Positions 60,785 through 64,000 of a DNA stretch of 64,000 bases are shown one piece after another (positions within the stretch are counted from its first letter, which is position 1; each line of letters starts with the position of its first letter). Below the pieces are notes generated by a model. The model made no database searches and had not been told where the DNA came from. It saw only the letters and a program-made list of their open reading frames with translations. A program made the position numbers and the translations under genes. Source of the stretch: Lunularia cruciata (lineage: Eukaryota; Streptophyta; Marchantiopsida; Lunulariales; Lunulariaceae); assembly GCA_948567375.1 (NCBI GenBank), contig OX419757.1:31248001-31312000 (forward strand), read 5' to 3'.

Positions 60785-61110
60785 ATTTGCGGTCTCCGAA
60801 TCAAATCAATCCACAGATCTCCGAAGCGCGGCTTACGAAACCCGATCGACACCGAACTGCGCAGATGTCTCTTTCCGAACAAAAGAACCAGACTCGAGGC
60901 TTCCCGCTCCACTCTTCTTCCGTCGAGCTCTTGCGCACATGCGCTCAAGAGTTCCCGGCGACGGACGTTTCCTGCACCAGTTGACGTCAGGACGTTGTAT
61001 CAATTGACGTATAAGGAGTGGAATACAAACGGAATTTGATCATAAATTGTTAAAACAGGACTGCAAACATCAAGTCAAGTTGTACAAGGAATACCGAAAC
61101 GGAGCTACTG
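60785..61110 (-). promoter_or_regulatory. Probable leader and promoter region of prefoldin subunit 4
   Basis: Less AT-rich than its surroundings, with no frame that is conserved-looking. Plus-strand frames here are antisense to the expected leader. No TATA box is obvious on the minus strand, as is common for housekeeping genes. Confidence 0.4.
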
Positions 61111-61739
61111 AGAGACACTCATGGGCTCAAAACGTAGTCGCATGGTCTATAAACGCAGCCGCAGTTTAGGATCTGGCGTGCTCCGTTGTCGCCAGGAGAC
61201 GTTCGATTTGAATGCTCGGGTGGTTTTTCGATCCTTATAATATATAATAATGGAAAAAGGCGACCGCGTAGGAAAAATGAAGGATGGGAAGACCCCATCA
61301 AGCAGTACAAGGGGGAGACAAAAAGATAATATGGGGCTAAGCCCCAATATATATAATAATAATATATTATAATCATTATATCGTTACCCACAGTTCAGCT
61401 GGTTTCGGGCGCCGGGAGAGATGTGAAAAGAAAGTATGCATGTTTGGGTGCTCTCTAACATATAACACTTGAGTGAATAGTATATTTTGAAATTTTTTTT
61501 TTTGGTTATATATATATTTAAATGAAAGACTATAGAGAATTGAGAAATTTTTTTGAGGATTTTTAGGTTTTTCAGAGTTTAGAGTGATTATTATATATTG
61601 AAATTGATGAGTCAAAAATTTTCATTTCTAATTTTTTAGTTTTCATAATTAAGTTTTATGAGAATTTAATTTAAATTTTTTGAGATATTTCTATCTATAG
61701 ATTTTCTTTTTTATTAATAGATTCTTAAGTGGCATGTGG
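61111..61739. other. Spacer, AT-rich to the right
   Basis: No gene recognised. A short hairpin sequence ggggctaagcccc lies near 61333-61345, followed by TA/TAA-rich repeats (61348-61378) and a T-run near 61490-61502. Confidence 0.4.
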
Positions 61740-62335
61740 TATTATACTCTTCTCTATTATTGCTCATAGATCGACTTATCTCCTATGTAGAATTCCCCCT
61801 CCTTGACCATCCTATCCCGTCCGAGAACCTTTCATATGAGGATTATGGAAGTCTTTGGTGATATTATTGGACCATGGACATTTGGGTGTATAATAGGGGA
61901 TTTGGTAATAGACAAACATCTTTACAAATCTCGTGTAGAAGGGTTTGCTTGCTATCTGTGGAGGAAACTACACTTATAGCATTTTTGGGTAATTGTGTTC
62001 TCTTGGTGCCCCTACTTTCCTCTTGTTTTGTGGTTGTTGATAGGCCAATTTTGGAGATTTATGTGACAAATGTGGAAGAGTGATCCTTTCCTCTCCAGAT
62101 GTTATTGTGGCAGACAAGAGATATTCTATCCACACGGGCACACAAGGATCTTCCATCTTTTGCTTCACTATTGTCAGATTGGACTACAGTTATAGTCTTC
62201 CTTGACGGAGCGACAATGTCAACATATGCTACATTTTGTCTTAGTTGACTTGTCCATTCCTTATGCTTTCAGAGCACATCTTGGCTCTTGTTCCAGCAAG
62301 GATGTAGGCTCTTGGATCCCAACTTGATCGTGCAT
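61740..62335 (+). pseudogene. Copy 1 of a degenerate non-LTR-type RT element (3' part)
   Basis: Homologous along its length to 63427-64000 with an offset of about 1687 bp. For example, gaggattatggaagtctttggtgatatt (61836) matches gaggattatgggagtccttggtgatatc (63523), and agcatttttgggta recurs. Frame 61874-62083 (AFLGNCVLLVPLLSSCFVVVD) matches the corresponding piece of copy 2. It represents the region downstream of RT. Only the 3' portion is inside this unit. Confidence 0.6.
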
Positions 62336-62339
62336 TAGG

Positions 62340-64000
62340 GCATTCCAACTCACATCAACTACTTTCTCTACAACAATGAGGTTTTGTCTTGGTCTGGTCC
62401 ACCCATCTGCATGGGTATTGTGCATTGTCCCTAGCCTCTACTCAAGAGGCATTTTAGGGATGGTATATGAGCATCTTAGGGATTGCTTTCAAGTAGATGA
62501 TCTTTCTTGTGGATTTACCAAATTATTTCATATGACTACAATAATAGCAAGGGAAGATATCCTACTTCAATTAGTCAAGTGTTATGGTTAGTTGACTTCT
62601 TGTCATGGAGAAGGACACATGGGGCATTAGATTGATTGTTATTAGAGAGATCTTTTTGTGTTTGGTTAGTTGCACCATTGTCCTTTAGCATCGATCTCAC
62701 TTCCAAGAGCACATTAGTCCACATTAGTCCACATCAATTTGGAGTAGTTATACTTGGAGATTGTAAGGCTATATCTCTAGGTATTAGGGCACTCCTAGAC
62801 ATCCATTTGGAATGGTTCATCCTACAAGTGGATGTTGAGAATGCTTTTAATAGCATCTCTTGGACATCTATCTTTAGAGAGCTTAGGGAGGCCGATGGAT
62901 CCTTGGCAAGTCTCATTCCTTTTCTGCGATTTTTTTATTGCTCTCCTGCTTCCCTTTACTACCAGCATGGTTGGTCACAAGAGAAATTCATCATCTTGGA
63001 GTCAAATGTTTGTACATAATAAGCAGATCTTTTAGGGGGGCCTTTGTTTGCCATGGCTCATTTCAAAGCTCTCTTACCCTAAGCTCTCTCTAAACTACTT
63101 TGGCCATCCCAAGTTGTGTAGTTCTTTCCTTGGTAGACAATACACACATTGTAGCCCTTGTAGATTAGATTAGGTAGGCTTTTGATCACTTGACTACTAA
63201 GTTACATCTTGTAGGCTTGAGAATCAAGGTGTCAAAGTGCAAAGCATGGTTCCCTTTAGGTATCCCTTCCCACCTTGAGCTTCTAAAGGAGTGTGTCACA
63301 TCTACAAATGGACTATGTGTTCTTGGAGTGCCAATAGGATCTGAGGATTTTGTTACATGCTTCTTAGACATTGCCCTTGCACAGGATATTCTCCATGTAG
63401 ATAACCATATTCTACTAGGAGATCTACAAGTGGCATTTGGTATACTCTCCTCTAGTATTGCCTACTTACTTCTCTACATGGTTCTCCCTTCCTTGACTTT
63501 CCTATCACATATGAGAGCTTTTGAGGAGGATTATGGGAGTCCTTGGTGATATCATCATACCATGGACATTTGAGTGTGTGACAGGGGATTTGGCACATAG
63601 ATAAACATCTTTACTGATCTTGTGTGGAGGTAGGCCTATAATTTATGGTGGAGATGGCATTTATAGCATTTTTGGGTAGTTGAGCTCTCTTGGCACCCCT
63701 ACTTTCTTCCCATTTTGTGGTTATTGATAGGCTAGTTTTGGAGACATATGTGACCAAGGTGGAGGAGGGATTCTTTTCTCTCCATGTGTTATTGCGGTAG
63801 ATGAGAGATGGTTTATCCACATTTGCATGGAATGACCTTCCATCCTTTGCTTCACTACCATCAAATTGGACCAAAGATTTATAATCTTCCTTGATAGAGC
63901 AACAATATCTATATACACTACATTCTCTCTTAGTTGACTCATCAATTCCTTGGGCAACTAGAGCACATCTTTGCTCTTGCTCTGACAATGGTGCAAGCTC
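62340..64000 (+). pseudogene. Copy 2 of a degenerate non-LTR-type RT element
   Basis: Frame 62636-63019 reads ISPHQFGVVILGDCKAISLG, ALLDIHLEWFILQVDVENAF and NSISWTSIFRELREADGSLA, an RT segment of the kind found in many plant and algal genomes (typical form LQVDV.NAFNS.SR). After a shift, the B-box equivalent (LLGGPLFAMAHFKALL, about 63018-63070) and a C-box VDNTHI (about 63132-63149) in place of ADDTHI are seen, so the catalytic Asp pair is damaged. Frame 63190-63549 continues with LVGLRIKVSKCKAWFPLGIP, LCVLGVPIGSEDFVT and GDLQVAFGILSSSI. Stops and shifts show it is dead. It runs off the right edge. Confidence 0.75.

Noticed and set aside
60731-61039. 102-codon plus-strand frame upstream of prefoldin
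   Set aside because: It overlaps the first coding exon and leader of prefoldin subunit 4 in antisense and has no known motif.
61320-61380. Possible intrinsic terminator (hairpin ggggctaagcccc)
   Set aside because: Short stem, no following T-run on the relevant strand, and the genome is eukaryotic.

Overview
The window looks like nuclear DNA of a land plant, probably a bryophyte (moss-like). The evidence is a plant-type polyubiquitin gene, a plant MAPKKK-like kinase, a plant prefoldin subunit 4 with spliceosomal introns, and about 50 kb of AT-rich, nested Ty3/gypsy chromovirus remains. The species cannot be fixed from the sequence alone.

Layout. 1-4700 is AT-rich intergenic DNA. 4700-28500 is a mosaic of decayed LTR elements. 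Element A (4997-11309) is a family-1 chromovirus with its target duplication preserved. Remains of a third, unclassified family (here G) lie at 11315-14060, 16519-19640 and 25080-28500. Element F (about 21348-24883, minus strand) is cut by three solo LTRs. 28500-51534 is a Russian-doll nest: old family-2 element E (minus) was split by family-1 elements B (31634-37972) and C (38357-49987), and C was split by family-2 element D (39264-45834). Matching 5-bp target duplications prove the order for A, B, C, D and two solo LTRs. All gag-pol frames are broken. Base composition changes sharply near 52680, where a compact gene island starts: polyubiquitin (54099-55928, plus), an intronless MAPKKK-like kinase (57238-59268, plus) and prefoldin subunit 4 (three coding exons, 59476-60784, minus, convergent with the kinase). 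From about 61740 to the right edge are two tandem copies of a degenerate non-LTR-type reverse-transcriptase element.

Most interesting signals. (1) Family-1 LTRs carry dense arrays of heat-shock elements (GAAnnTTC type) just upstream of their TATA box. This architecture would predict a heat-responsive retrotransposon, analogous to ONSEN of Arabidopsis but in a chromovirus. The nearby polyubiquitin promoter has a HSE of the same four-unit spacing. (2) The kinase has lost the Gly loop and the DFG aspartate (now GFS) while keeping the other catalytic landmarks, so it is a candidate pseudokinase. (3) Seven of eight ubiquitin units encode Thr instead of the usual plant Ala at position 28. (4) Two nearly perfect palindromes inside retroelement coding regions look like inverted duplications made by template switching.

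Limits: boundaries come from reading by eye. No alignment, divergence or database figure was computed.
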